This document shows positions 1 through 8,785 of a stretch of DNA of 37,596 nucleotides, piece after piece. Each line of letters starts with the position of its first letter. Position 1 is the stretch's first letter. Both the position numbers and the translations under genes were made by a program. The notes beneath the pieces were generated by a model. It worked only from the letters and a program-made list of their open reading frames with translations. It did no database searches and was not told the origin of the DNA. The stretch lies in contig JACZUI010000026.1 in assembly GCA_022573225.1 (NCBI GenBank), positions 1 through 37,596 of the forward strand, given 5' to 3'. The stretch comes from Acidobacteriota bacterium (GTDB lineage Bacteria; Actinomycetota; Acidimicrobiia; Spongiisociales; ZC4RG35).

Positions 1-1203
1 GAGATGACCGCGGTGGAGGGTGGCTTCTACTCGGCGACCGACGCGGACTCCGAAGGGGTTGAAGGCAAGTTCTTCGTGTGGACGCCGGACGAGATCGAGA
101 GCGTGTTGGGTGTGGAGGGCGCCAAGGTGTTCAACGCGTTCTACGACATTACGGAGGTGGGTAATTGGGAGGGGAAGAGCATCCCCAATACGCCGCGTCC
201 CGTGGCGGATGTCGCCCTGCAATTAGAAGAAGACCCAGACGCCCTGCAACGCCGCTTGGATGAACTCCGGGAGAAGGTGTACCAGGCCCGCTTGGAGCGG
301 GTCAAACCCGGGCTGGACGACAAGGTCATCACGGCGTGGAACGGCATGATGATCAGTGCGCTGGCGCACGGCGGAAGGGTGTTCCGGGAACGTCGATACC
401 TCGATGCAGCGAGGCGGGCGGCTGATTTCCTCCTCGACTCCATGGTCAGGCAGGATGGTGGGTTGTTTCGCACCTACCGCAACGGAAAGGCGCACCTCGA
501 CGCGTACCTCGAGGATTATTCCTTCTTGTCCGAGGCTCTGGTCGATCTCTACGAGGCGGTGGGGGAGGCCCGCTACCTGAAAGAAGCCGAACGGCTGCTC
601 GATCGCACTGTGAACGATTTTCTCGATACCGAGAGCGGGTCGTTCTTCAACACGGCGTCGGACCACGAAGCGCTGCTGATGCGGTTTCGCGAGGGCACGG
701 ACGGAGCCACGCCGTCCGGCAACGCGGTGGCGGCGTCGGCCTTGGTGCGCGTGTCGTACCATTTGGATCGGGAAGATTTTCACACTGCCGCTGTTCGGGC
801 CATTCGAGCCTATGGCGGTGCGATAAAGCAATATCCTAGGGCCTTCTCTGAGAGCTTGAACGTAGTGGACCTGCTGCTCGAGGGTCCCGTGGAGCTGGCG
901 CTTGTCGGCAAGCCGGATTCCGCCGACCTGGAAGCCCTGCGCAGAGTGGTGGCCAGGCACTTTCTGCCGAACCGCATAGAGGCTGTCGTCGATCCCGACC
1001 GGCCGGATGGGGGGACTGCCCTACCGTTGGAGCGCGGTAAGTCGTTGGTGGACGGCAAGGCAGCGCTGTACATCTGTCGGGATTATGCATGTCTCGCGCC
1101 GATAACGGATCCCGCCGAAGCTGCTTCCACGCTGGCATCGTTGAAGGGTGCGCTGACCGAGCAGATGATCTCGGCCCGGACCGAAGGCGGCGCCACGAGT
1201 TGA
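1..1203 (+). CDS. YyaL/SPATA20-type thioredoxin-domain protein, 3' part (5' end outside window)
   Basis: This is the C-terminal part (about 400 residues) of a protein of the YyaL / spermatogenesis-associated protein 20 family. The frame is open from base 1, so the gene begins upstream. The visible part starts in the conserved segment EMTAVEGGFYSATDADSEG, followed by GKFFVWTPDEI and KVITAWNGMMISALAHGG. It continues as an alpha/alpha-barrel like the N-acylglucosamine 2-epimerase fold. Full family members are near 680-700 residues and carry an N-terminal thioredoxin-like domain (DUF255), which here would lie outside the window. The last conserved stretch, ALYICRDYACLAPITDP, with its C-x4-C spacing, is present, so the 3' end looks intact. 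The biochemical role of the family is not settled. It ends 97 bases before the GNAT gene on the same strand. Confidence 0.88.
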   Translation, partial: EMTAVEGGFYSATDADSEGVEGKFFVWTPDEIESVLGVEGAKVFNAFYDITEVGNWEGKSIPNTPRPVADVALQLEEDPDALQRRLDELREKVYQARLERVKPGLDDKVITAWNGMMISALAHGGRVFRERRYLDAARRAADFLLDSMVRQDGGLFRTYRNGKAHLDAYLEDYSFLSEALVDLYEAVGEARYLKEAERLLDRTVNDFLDTESGSFFNTASDHEALLMRFREGTDGATPSGNAVAASALVRVSYHLDREDFHTAAVRAIRAYGGAIKQYPRAFSESLNVVDLLLEGPVELALVGKPDSADLEALRRVVARHFLPNRIEAVVDPDRPDGGTALPLERGKSLVDGKAALYICRDYACLAPITDPAEAASTLASLKGALTEQMISARTEGGATS

Positions 1204-1211
1204 ACAAATTG

Positions 1212-1304
1212 ATGCGCGCGAATGCCCTGGGCATCGTGGAGTGGGACGTGTTGGGGGACGTTCACAAGGTGTACGAAGCGGTGGGCAGCACGGCCTGGTC
1301 ATGA
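1212..1304 (+). CDS. possible 30-residue coupled small ORF
   Basis: A short frame (ATG at 1212) fills the gap between the YyaL-type gene and the acetyltransferase. It ends in a TGA that overlaps the acetyltransferase ATG (ATGA, 1301-1304). The peptide begins MRANALGIVEWDVLG and has no family I recognise. The overlap is typical of translational coupling, but there is no clear ribosome binding site and a frame this short is easily fortuitous. Confidence 0.25.
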   Translation: MRANALGIVEWDVLGDVHKVYEAVGSTAWS

Positions 1305-1945
1305 ACATCACCATTCGCGAAATGGCGCCAGGCGACTGGCCCGCCGTAGCAGCCATCTATCAAGAGGCTATCGAGACCGGCCACGCCACGTTCGAGGCGG
1401 AGGTGCCCGCATGGGAGGGTTGGGATGAGGCGCATTTGCCGGCGTGCCGACTCGTTGCCGAGAGCGGCAATCAAGTCGTTGGGTGGGCCGCCTTGAGTCC
1501 GGTTTCAGACCGCTGTGTCTACGGTGGGGTGGCCGAGGTGAGTGTCTATGTGGGTGCGGCAAGGTGGGGAAAGGGTGTGGGCACGCCACTTCTTACGGCC
1601 CTCATCGAGGAGTCCGAGGGGACCGGGTTCTGGTCGCTGCAAGCCCAGATGTTTCCGGAGAATGCCGCCAGCGTGGCTCTGCACAAGAAGTGCGGCTTCC
1701 GCGAGGTGGGCAGGAGAGGTGAGGATGAAGGAATCTGGATCGTGGCCGACCCGAATACACGGATGTTTCTTCAACGGCAGCAACGATGGATGATCGACGA
1801 GGGACCGGTTCGCATGGTGTTCAGCACAGGTTTGTTGAAACTCAGCCAACGTCGAGGACGCCTGACTCAGTACCTGCGTCACCAATCCATTCCCCTGATC
1901 GCTCAAGGTCTTGATTGGGAAAGCTACCAAACACGACCCTGTTGA
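1301..1945 (+). CDS. GNAT N-acetyltransferase (phosphinothricin acetyltransferase-like) with atypical tail
   Basis: Residues 1-140 form a GNAT domain of the phosphinothricin/methionine-sulfone acetyltransferase type, which acetylates small amines using acetyl-CoA. Visible landmarks are IREMAPGDWPAVAAIYQEAI at the N-terminus, the acetyl-CoA pyrophosphate loop RWGKGVG near residues 89-94, and NAASVALHKKCGFREVG at residues 121-137. ATG 1301 is chosen because the domain begins there; an in-frame upstream start exists at 1241. Family members are usually about 165-180 residues and end in a segment like WRDVVLLERRS. Here that ending is missing and about 75 unrelated residues follow, running antisense to another open frame. 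The domain call is firm. The tail past residue 140 (about 1718) is probably junction sequence rather than native protein. Confidence 0.75.
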   Translation: MNITIREMAPGDWPAVAAIYQEAIETGHATFEAEVPAWEGWDEAHLPACRLVAESGNQVVGWAALSPVSDRCVYGGVAEVSVYVGAARWGKGVGTPLLTALIEESEGTGFWSLQAQMFPENAASVALHKKCGFREVGRRGEDEGIWIVADPNTRMFLQRQQRWMIDEGPVRMVFSTGLLKLSQRRGRLTQYLRHQSIPLIAQGLDWESYQTRPC

Positions 1946-2587
1946 GGCGCCTTTGAAGGGCTGAATGAGTGGAATCGATGTCGCCATTGTTAGACCGCGG
2001 ATCCAATCGCACGTTGTGACTCCGTGAGTGTCATACATCACTTGGTCGAAGTCGTGGCGGTAAGTTCGCTCCGCGGATTGGATAAAGGGGTGCTCCCAAC
2101 ACCAGCAGCCGTATCCGCGAGTCAAGTAATTCCAAGGCGTCTCAAGATGACTCCGCTCCGTCATCGCCGCCGCGACTCCCGAGGGATCGTGAGGTACCTT
2201 CGGGAGGAACGGGTCGTTGAGCAACGTCCATACGGCATAGATCGCGCGCATGATCTTGTCCTGAACCTCGATCGTCAGCTCCTGCGGTTGGCTCGGTCGC
2301 GACAACGCGGCGCCAAGCTCCAAAGTGACGTAGACTGGAAAGGAAGCAATCAGAACGCTGTCCGAATGCCTATTGAGGTAGGAGATCGCCCGCTTACGCT
2401 GCGGGGGTTGAAGATAGTTGAGGATGTACGTGTTTAGTGACTCTTCGTCAACATCTTGATGCGTAAGAGCTATCGCCATGCGAGAGAGAATCTCCAAACA
2501 CCATTGTGTTGGCACACCAGCGAAGAGCTCGCCCTCGCTGGGCATAGGTCCGTCCCACAAGTCGGCGTAGCCAGGCATATGCTTCAT
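1505..2587 (-). CDS. unrecognised hypothetical protein, ends uncertain
   Basis: I do not recognise this protein. The frame is open for 360 codons from an ATG whose A is the last base of the ftsX stop (TGATG, 2585-2589). It also stays open upstream to a GTG at 2674, inside the ftsX 3' end. The middle (about 1850-2580) reads like a soluble helical protein rich in Trp, Cys and His, with stretches such as MRAIYAVWTLLNDPFLPK and GYGCWCWEHPFIQSAER. Third-position GC looks lower than in the neighbouring housekeeping genes. The last 70 or so codons lie antisense to the conserved GNAT domain and are probably not native. Both ends may therefore be rearrangement joints, and the gene may be a fragment acquired by transfer. 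Confidence 0.45.
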   Translation of the reverse strand: MKHMPGYADLWDGPMPSEGELFAGVPTQWCLEILSRMAIALTHQDVDEESLNTYILNYLQPPQRKRAISYLNRHSDSVLIASFPVYVTLELGAALSRPSQPQELTIEVQDKIMRAIYAVWTLLNDPFLPKVPHDPSGVAAAMTERSHLETPWNYLTRGYGCWCWEHPFIQSAERTYRHDFDQVMYDTHGVTTCDWIRGLTMATSIPLIQPFKGASTGSCLVAFPIKTLSDQGNGLVTQVLSQASSTLAEFQQTCAEHHANRSLVDHPSLLPLKKHPCIRVGHDPDSFILTSPAHLAEAALLVQSHAGGILRKHLGLQRPEPGPLGLLDEGRKKWRAHTLSPPCRTHIDTHLGHPTVDTAV

Positions 2588-3477
2588 CACCCGACGGATC
2601 GCCGGAGGAGCATCTGGGCCGTCGTCACCCGGTGCTCCCAGAGCAATAACTGCTTCGCCGAGCTTGAGACCCACTGGAAGAAGAAGTCGGTCCCAACATC
2701 GAAGCGAAACAGAGCGAAGCCTTCGCCGGCGCGCGCCAGCTGGGTGGCTCCGAGCCAGACGACGAACACCGCTAGTGCCGCACCGGCCACACCTTCGATG
2801 AGTCCCTCGAGCAGGAACGGAATGCGGATGTACCAGTTGGATGCACCAACCAGCTTCATGATCTCCACCTCGTCTCGGCGGGCGTAAATGGCCAGCCGGA
2901 TGGTGTTGGCGATCAGGACGATCGCAGAGAGACCCAACACCACCGCCATGCCAATACCGAGAACATTGAGAGCTTGAGAGAGGCTTTGGAGTTGTTCGAT
3001 CTCTTCAGCTGCGGTTTGCACGCGCAGGACGACTTGCTGCTGCTGGTCCAGCTTGAACTTGACGGAGGAGTGCAACTCGATCGCAACGAGCTCGATCCGT
3101 ATCGAAGCCGGCAGAACGGAAGGATCGATAGCAAGAAGCTCATCCTGCCCCTGGAAGATCTCCTGAAACTCAACCCAGGCCGCGGCCTTGTCAACATAGA
3201 AAGCCCTCTCAACCTCATCCCAGGTCAACACCTCGGTGAGAAGGACCTCGTGGGCATCGGCAGGAACACCGTTGGAGCCGGCGTCCTTGAGGAAGGAGAT
3301 GACGTGGACGCCCTCCTGCCACGCCAGTGTGTTGATGCGAAGCACCTCACTGACGATGAGAGCCCCAAATGCGAGGGACAACGAGATGAAGACCGCAAGG
3401 ATGGCTCCAGCTACCACCAGGAGGTTGCGACGAAGATTGACCAGCGCCTCACGGATCAGGAAGAAGACTCGACTCAC
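2587..3477 (-). CDS. ftsX: cell division ABC transporter permease FtsX, abnormal C-terminus
   Basis: FtsX is the membrane partner of the ATPase FtsE. At the division site the pair transmits a signal across the membrane to peptidoglycan hydrolases. Visible here are a cytoplasmic N-terminus (FFLIREALVNLRRN), a first membrane segment (about residues 18-45), an extracellular domain of about 125 residues, and membrane segments near 165-190 and 218-243. The conserved cytoplasmic loop RDEVEIMKLVGASNWYIRIP lies between the last two. The start is a GTG overlapping the ftsE stop (GTGA). The fourth membrane segment, expected after DFFFQWVSS, is replaced by a charged stretch (SAKQLLLWEHRVTT), so the 3' end looks frameshifted or replaced. 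The protein is 296 residues. Confidence 0.88.
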   Translation of the reverse strand: MSRVFFLIREALVNLRRNLLVVAGAILAVFISLSLAFGALIVSEVLRINTLAWQEGVHVISFLKDAGSNGVPADAHEVLLTEVLTWDEVERAFYVDKAAAWVEFQEIFQGQDELLAIDPSVLPASIRIELVAIELHSSVKFKLDQQQQVVLRVQTAAEEIEQLQSLSQALNVLGIGMAVVLGLSAIVLIANTIRLAIYARRDEVEIMKLVGASNWYIRIPFLLEGLIEGVAGAALAVFVVWLGATQLARAGEGFALFRFDVGTDFFFQWVSSSAKQLLLWEHRVTTAQMLLRRSVG

Positions 3478-4163
3478 TCCTCTTCCTCCTCGTACCGCCC
3501 GCGCGGCTCGTCACGGACAACCCTCCCGTTGTCCAAAGCCACCACCCTTCTCTGCATGGCATCGACGATGGCGTGATCGTGGGTCGCCATGATGATGGTT
3601 GTGCCCGTCCTATTGATACGGTCGAGAAGTTTCATGATCCCGACCGACGTCTTTGGGTCGAGGTTTCCAGTGGGCTCGTCACAGAGCATGATGGGGGGGC
3701 GATTCACAAAAGCCCTTGCAACGGAGACACGCTGCTGTTCACCCCCGGAGAGCTGGCGCGGGTATCGGCTTTCCATCCCTGACAGACCGACCAGATCCAG
3801 CACCTGTTCGACTTGAGGCCCAATCACCGACCTGGGACGTCCCAGCACCTCCAAGGCGAAGGCAACATTCTCCCCGACAGTCCTGTTGGGAAGAAGCTTG
3901 TAATCCTGGAACACCGTTCCGACCGAACGCCTGAGAAAAGGGATCTTCCACTTGGGCAGGGTGGTGATGTCCTTGCCCGCGACCCACACCTTTCCCCTGG
4001 TGACCGGCTCGTCACGGAGCAACAGCCGGATGATTGTCGACTTGCCGGAGCCCGATTCGCCCACCAGAAAGACGAACTCGCCTTTCTGAATGTCAAGGGT
4101 CACATTATTGGCGGCGATGATGCCGCCTTCGTAGACCTTGGTTACGTTTTCGAGTCGAATCAT
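3474..4163 (-). CDS. ftsE: cell division ATP-binding protein FtsE
   Basis: FtsE is the ATPase of the FtsEX complex, acting on the cytoplasmic face of the division site. All ABC signatures are present: Walker A GESGSGKST near residue 35, Q-loop region GTVFQDYKLLPNRTV, signature LSGGEQQRVSVARA near 139-152, Walker B MLCDEPTGNLDP and the H-loop MATHDHA. The length of 229 residues is normal. The C-terminus is a run of Glu (RYEEEEE), an acidic tail found in several actinobacterial FtsE proteins. The stop overlaps the ftsX GTG by 4 bases, indicating coupled translation. The gene follows prfB with a spacer of about 106 bases, the usual order in Actinobacteria. Confidence 0.97.
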   Translation of the reverse strand: MIRLENVTKVYEGGIIAANNVTLDIQKGEFVFLVGESGSGKSTIIRLLLRDEPVTRGKVWVAGKDITTLPKWKIPFLRRSVGTVFQDYKLLPNRTVGENVAFALEVLGRPRSVIGPQVEQVLDLVGLSGMESRYPRQLSGGEQQRVSVARAFVNRPPIMLCDEPTGNLDPKTSVGIMKLLDRINRTGTTIIMATHDHAIVDAMQRRVVALDNGRVVRDEPRGRYEEEEE

Positions 4164-4257
4164 GACGGGAAGTGGAGTCTCGCAGCCAATGGGCCCATTG
4201 GCGTGGAACCGGAAACGCTACCGGCGGGCCCACTGCTAGAGAGAATCAGGTCGTGGC

Positions 4258-4317
4258 CTCACGGTTCGCCTAACGGTTGGCCTCACGGTTGGCCTCATGG
4301 TTCGCCTCGTGGTTGGC
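4258..4317 (-). repeat. 12-bp minisatellite, five units, spanning the prfB stop codon
   Basis: Five head-to-tail 12-base units, consensus GCSAACCRYGAG on the minus strand, occupy 4306-4317, 4294-4305, 4282-4293, 4270-4281 and 4258-4269. Each codes for A-N-(H/R)-E. In the fourth unit the Glu codon GAG is TAG, which is the annotated prfB stop. The fifth unit stays in frame to a TGA at 4246-4248. Confidence 0.95.
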
Positions 4318-5415
4318 CCGGCGCCACCTCAGGTAAGCCTCGACGAAACTCATCAAGTCACCGTCGAGGACCGCCTGGATGTTTCCGACCTCGTGGTCGG
4401 TGCGCAGATCTTTGACCATCTGATACGGCTGCATCACATAGCTTCGAATTTGACGGCCCCATGCGGCCTCTCCTTGATCGCCTCGAATCTCCTCGAGATG
4501 GGCGAGCCGATCCTGACGGGCTCGTTCGGCCAGCTTCGACCGAAGCATGGCCATTGCCCGAGCCTTGTTTTGGAGCTGGGAGCGCTCGTTCTGACATTGG
4601 ACGACGATGCCGGTCGGGATATGGGTGATACGGACCGCCGAATCGGTGGTGTTGACGTGTTGGCCGCCGGCACCCTGAGAACGGTAGGTGTCGATCCTGA
4701 GATCGTCGTCCTTGATCTCGATGTCGCCCTGATCGCCCATGTCTGGCACAACATCGACACCTGCAAACGAGGTTTGCCTCCTTGCGTTGGCATCGAACGG
4801 ACTGATTCTGACCAGACGATGGACGCCTCGCTCAGATTCGAGAGTCCCGTAGGCGCGGTCGCCCTTGACCGTGAAGGTGGCCGACTTGATACCGGCCTCG
4901 TCGCCTTCGGTGACCTCTTCCACAGTCACGCCAAAACCGGCATCGCTGAGAAACCTTTGGTACATGCGGGCCATCATCTCGGCCCAATCCTGAGCATCTA
5001 CTCCCCCCGCGCCCGCATGAACACTGATGATCGCGTCGGCATCGTCGTACTCATCGAAGAACAGCGATTCGACCTCGAGATCGTCCAACTCCTTGGAGAC
5101 ATTCGAGAGCTCTACAAGGGCCTCTTGCCGCGAGCCCTCGTCTCCCGCCTCTGCCGCCAGCTCCAGGAGCACCTCGGCGTCGTCGATCTTCGAGGAAAGA
5201 CCTCCAACCTTGTCGAACAGCCCGTCATAACGCGCCAATCGACGGCTGACGGCTCGTGCTTGATCGGGGTCGTCCCATAGATCGGGAGAAGAAACCTTCT
5301 CCCTGAGCTCGGCCAACTCCGCTTCCTTGGACTCGAGGTCGAGAAAGCCGCGGGCGTCGACGAGCCGTTGCCGGAGCTCGACCAGAGCTGCCTTTGGGTC
5401 GGTGATATCGGTCAT
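4270..5415 (-). CDS. prfB: peptide chain release factor 2
   Basis: RF2 recognises UGA and UAA stop codons on the ribosome and triggers release of the finished protein. The anticodon-like tripeptide SPF is at residues 205-207, and the catalytic GGQ is at 250-252 within YRSQGAGGQHVNTTDSAVR. The frame is continuous from ATG 5415, so the programmed +1 frameshift used by many bacterial prfB genes is not needed. The body ends as usual at AYLRWRRA, but 15 further residues (A-N-H-E / A-N-R-E repeats) extend the protein to 381. These come from the 12-bp minisatellite over the stop codon. The gene lies 24 bases after secA and upstream of ftsEX on the same strand. Confidence 0.96.
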   Translation of the reverse strand: MTDITDPKAALVELRQRLVDARGFLDLESKEAELAELREKVSSPDLWDDPDQARAVSRRLARYDGLFDKVGGLSSKIDDAEVLLELAAEAGDEGSRQEALVELSNVSKELDDLEVESLFFDEYDDADAIISVHAGAGGVDAQDWAEMMARMYQRFLSDAGFGVTVEEVTEGDEAGIKSATFTVKGDRAYGTLESERGVHRLVRISPFDANARRQTSFAGVDVVPDMGDQGDIEIKDDDLRIDTYRSQGAGGQHVNTTDSAVRITHIPTGIVVQCQNERSQLQNKARAMAMLRSKLAERARQDRLAHLEEIRGDQGEAAWGRQIRSYVMQPYQMVKDLRTDHEVGNIQAVLDGDLMSFVEAYLRWRRANHEANHEANREANR

Positions 5416-5439
5416 CGTCTCAGGACTTGCTATGCGAAC

Positions 5440-8055
5440 TCAGGCCGCCAGGCCATGGCATCTCTTGTACTTCTTGCCTGACCCACAAGGGCACGGGTCG
5501 TTGCGGCCAATCTTGGCAGACGTCGCCTGCTTTGCCGTCGCCTTTCCGGTCGGGTTGGCCTCCACCCTCTTGGGCTGCGTCTTCGGCTTGGCCAGCTCGA
5601 CATGGAACAGATACTTGACTGCGTCGCGCTTCACGGAGTCGATGGTGTCGGTGAACATCTCATAGCCTTCGCGCTGATACTCGGTCAACGGATCGCGCTG
5701 GCCCATGGCACGAAGACCGATTCCGGCGCGCAGATAGTCCATCTCGGAAAGATGGTCACGCCACTTGTTGTCGATGACCGACAACATGACCGACCTCTCG
5801 ACCTCTTTCATCACCTCGCTGCCAAGCTCCTCCTCGCGGTCGCTGAAGGCTTTGATCGCCTCATCGACGAGAAAATCGGCTACGTCCTCAGACGTGTATG
5901 ACCCGTCGAACTTGGAGACGTCGACCTTGGTGGGATAGAACTGCTCGACCTCGCGTTTCAGGGCATCCCAGTCCCATTCGCTCTTCGGTAGACCCTGACC
6001 AAACTCGAGCTCGACGATCTCGGACATGGCGCTCTCGATCCAGTCTCCGATGAGATCTTCACCTGCTGTGCCATCGAGGATCGACTCGCGCCAGTCATAG
6101 ATGACCTCACGCTGGCGGTTCATGACCTCGTCATACTTCAAGACGTTCTTCCGGATCTCAAAGTTTTGGGACTCAACCTGGCGCTGGGCGCGCTCAATCG
6201 CCTTTGAAACCATCTTTGCCTCGATGGGCTGGTCTTCAGGGAGGCGCAGCTTCTCCATTATCCCGCTGACCCACTCCCCCTGGAAGCGGCGCATCAGGTC
6301 ATCCTCGAGAGACAGGTAGAACCTCGACTCCCCCTCGTCTCCCTGACGCCCCGACCGACCCCGAAGCTGGTTGTCGATTCGCCTCGACTCGTGGCGCTCG
6401 GTGCCGACCACATACAGTCCACCGGCTTCCTTGACCCGCTTCTTGTAGGGCTGAATCTGCGCCTCGTACTCCTCGGTCAACTTCTTCTCGAGCTGCTCAT
6501 AGGAGGGGTCGTCGGGGGTGACTCCGCGCTTCTTCAACTCGACCCTCGCCATGCCCTCCGGATTTCCTCCGAGCATGATGTCGACACCGCGCCCGGCCAT
6601 GTTGGTAGCAACGGTTACGGCACCCAGCTTCCCGGCCTGGGCAATTATGTCGGCTTCTCTTGAATGGTGCTTGGCGTTCAAGACCTCGTGCTTGACCCCC
6701 TGCTTTGACAGGAGATTCGAGAGGATCTCAGATCGCTCGATGGAGACAGTCCCCAGAAGAACGGGCTGCCCGTTCTTGTGCCTTTCAGCAACGTCTCTGA
6801 TCACTGCATCGAACTTGCCTGCCTCCGACTTGTAGACCAGATCGGACTCATCCAGGCGAGCGATCGGCTGGTTGGTCGGAATCACTATGACCTCTAGTCC
6901 ATAGATCGACGCCAACTCCGGGGCCTCGGTCTCCGCCGTTCCTGTCATCCCGGCGAGCTTCTCGTAGAGCCGGAAGTAGTTTTGGAGGGTTATCGTGGCG
7001 AGAGTCTGGTTCTCCTCTTTGATGGCAACACCCTCTTTGGCCTCAATGGCTTGGTGCAGACCCTCCGAATACCGTCTCCCTTCGAGGACACGGCCAGTGA
7101 ACTCATCCACGATCTTGACCTCGCCGCGATCGAGCAGGTAGTCCACGTCACGCGAATAAAGGGCCTCGGCCTTGAGAGCCGCCTCGAGATGGTGGACGAA
7201 GTCGACTGCTGCATGGTCGAACAGATTCTCGACGCCCAGGATGTGTTCCACCCGATCCACACCCTCTTCGGTGGTGAGCACCTGACGTTTTCGCTCGTCC
7301 ACCTCGTAATGGAGACCCTCCTGGAGACGGCGGGTGATCTTGGCGAAGTCTTTGTACCACTTGGCGCTGTCGGCCATCCGGCCGGAGAGAATCAGTGGAG
7401 TCCGAGCCTCGTCGATGAGGATCGAGTCGACTTCGTCCACGATGGCGTAGGGGTGTCCCCGTTGCACACGGAGATCGAACCTCATCGACATGTTGTCCCG
7501 GAGGTGGTCGAACCCGAACTCGTTGTTGGTTCCGTAGGTGACGTCTGCGGCATAGGCCGGATGGCGATCGTCGGGACTCATCCCGTTTTGGATCAGTCCG
7601 ACCTCCAGTCCGAGAAACCGGTAAATCGCCCCCATCCACTCAGCATCCCGCATCGCCAGATAATCATTGACGGTCACAAGATGCACGCCCTTGCCAGCAA
7701 GGGCATTTAGGTACGCGGGCATGGTCGAGACGAGGGTTTTCCCCTCACCGGTTCTCATCTCGGCGACCATCCCCTTGTGCAGGGCGGCAGCGCCGATGAC
7801 CTGGACGTCGTAATGCCTCTGGCCAAGAACACGCCTCGCGGCCTCCCGGACATTGGCAAAAGCCTCAACCTGGATGTCGTCGAGCGTCTCGCCTCCCCTG
7901 AGGCGATTCCTGAACTCTGTTGTCTTGGCTTTCAGTTCTTCGTCGGAGAGCGGCTCAAAGGCGGGCTCGGCATCGTTGACCGCGGCGACGATCCCCTTGA
8001 ACTCTTTGAGGGTCTTGCCTTCTCCGGCGCGAAGAACCTTGGAGAGGATTGGCAT
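5440..8055 (-). CDS. secA: preprotein translocase ATPase SecA
   Basis: SecA is the ATP-driven motor that pushes unfolded preproteins through SecYEG. Visible features are the Walker A region MRTGEGKT at residues 100-107, the Walker B/DEAD-like box [14 protein letters not shown] at 207-220, the preprotein cross-linking domain after it, and the second nucleotide fold with [17 protein letters not shown] and [17 protein letters not shown]. The helical scaffold and wing domains follow. The C-terminus carries a SEC-C zinc motif (C855, C857, C866, H867) in [19 protein letters not shown], used for SecB, lipid or ribosome contacts. The length of 871 residues is in the normal range for actinobacterial SecA1. 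ATG 8055 gives the expected [17 protein letters not shown] start. Confidence 0.98.
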   Translation of the reverse strand: MPILSKVLRAGEGKTLKEFKGIVAAVNDAEPAFEPLSDEELKAKTTEFRNRLRGGETLDDIQVEAFANVREAARRVLGQRHYDVQVIGAAALHKGMVAEMRTGEGKTLVSTMPAYLNALAGKGVHLVTVNDYLAMRDAEWMGAIYRFLGLEVGLIQNGMSPDDRHPAYAADVTYGTNNEFGFDHLRDNMSMRFDLRVQRGHPYAIVDEVDSILIDEARTPLILSGRMADSAKWYKDFAKITRRLQEGLHYEVDERKRQVLTTEEGVDRVEHILGVENLFDHAAVDFVHHLEAALKAEALYSRDVDYLLDRGEVKIVDEFTGRVLEGRRYSEGLHQAIEAKEGVAIKEENQTLATITLQNYFRLYEKLAGMTGTAETEAPELASIYGLEVIVIPTNQPIARLDESDLVYKSEAGKFDAVIRDVAERHKNGQPVLLGTVSIERSEILSNLLSKQGVKHEVLNAKHHSREADIIAQAGKLGAVTVATNMAGRGVDIMLGGNPEGMARVELKKRGVTPDDPSYEQLEKKLTEEYEAQIQPYKKRVKEAGGLYVVGTERHESRRIDNQLRGRSGRQGDEGESRFYLSLEDDLMRRFQGEWVSGIMEKLRLPEDQPIEAKMVSKAIERAQRQVESQNFEIRKNVLKYDEVMNRQREVIYDWRESILDGTAGEDLIGDWIESAMSEIVELEFGQGLPKSEWDWDALKREVEQFYPTKVDVSKFDGSYTSEDVADFLVDEAIKAFSDREEELGSEVMKEVERSVMLSVIDNKWRDHLSEMDYLRAGIGLRAMGQRDPLTEYQREGYEMFTDTIDSVKRDAVKYLFHVELAKPKTQPKRVEANPTGKATAKQATSAKIGRNDPCPCGSGKKYKRCHGLAA

Positions 8056-8107
8056 TGAGGCTTCATGTTAATGGTGCTGCTGATTAGACCGACCTTCAAC
8101 AACCACG

Positions 8108-8758
8108 TCAACGTATCTCTATGAGCCCTTCTCGATGGGCCCAGGTGACCGCCTCGAACCGAGATTTGAGGCGGAGCTTGTCGAGAATATTCCTGACATG
8201 GTTGCGCACAGTGTTCTCAGAGATGAACAGCTCGTCTGCAATCTCCCGTGACGTCTTCCCCGCTCCCACAAGGGTCAGAATTTCCAGCTCGCGACCTGTG
8301 AGCTCGGGGCTTCTCGCCGCCGTCAGGCCATGGTGACGAAGGAGGTCGCGGAGAGCCGCGAACAACTTTCCAACCATGTCCGGTGAAACGGCGGCACCGC
8401 CTTCGAGCACATCCTCCATCGCCGCCACAAGACGAGGCAACGGAGTGTCCTTCGTCAGATAGCCCGAGACCCCGGCCTTGACGGCAGCCAATAGGTCATC
8501 GGCCGATTCGCTCGACGTCAACAGCACCACACGGCTCTTCGGGCTTGCTTTCATGATCGCCCCGACAACCTCGAGTCCTGACATGCCGGGCATCAGAAGA
8601 TCGAGCATCACTAGGTCGGGTTGATGCTCCCGGGCGATGTCTATGGCCTTCACGCCGCTGCCAGCATCTGCCACCACGTCGAAGCCTTCTCGGACGAACG
8701 CGGCCTTCAGGGCTTCCCTGAAGAGCTCCGCATCGTCAACGATCACCACCGTCGCCAT
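8108..8758 (-). CDS. NarL/LuxR-family response regulator
   Basis: This is a two-component response regulator of 216 residues. The receiver domain (1-120) has the acidic pair D8-D9, the phosphoacceptor D53 in VMLDLLMPGMSG, the Ser/Thr of LLTSSES and the Lys of GYLTKDTPLP. A LuxR-type helix-turn-helix occupies about residues 150-212 (LTGRELEILTLVGAGKTSRE, then SENTVRNHVRNILDKLRLKS). Phosphorylation would drive dimerisation and DNA binding. No sensor kinase lies in the window, so the signal is unknown. The gene sits 27 bases after the comF-like gene and 52 bases before secA, probably co-transcribed with both. Confidence 0.93.
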   Translation of the reverse strand: MATVVIVDDAELFREALKAAFVREGFDVVADAGSGVKAIDIAREHQPDLVMLDLLMPGMSGLEVVGAIMKASPKSRVVLLTSSESADDLLAAVKAGVSGYLTKDTPLPRLVAAMEDVLEGGAAVSPDMVGKLFAALRDLLRHHGLTAARSPELTGRELEILTLVGAGKTSREIADELFISENTVRNHVRNILDKLRLKSRFEAVTWAHREGLIEIR

Positions 8759-8785
8759 CAGTGAGTCACCAAGGTTGGTGGATTC

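Noticed and set aside
4297-5280. 327-codon plus-strand open frame antisense to prfB
   Set aside because: It is the shadow of a well-conserved RF2 gene; GC-rich DNA with biased third positions keeps the antisense frame open, and the translation has no recognisable motif.
5330-5415. Programmed frameshift at the start of prfB
   Set aside because: The RF2 frame is continuous from ATG with no in-frame UGA and no CTTTGAC-type slippery site in its N-terminal part.
6982-7710. 242-codon plus-strand frame inside secA
   Set aside because: Antisense to conserved SecA motifs, with no family resemblance and no start signals.
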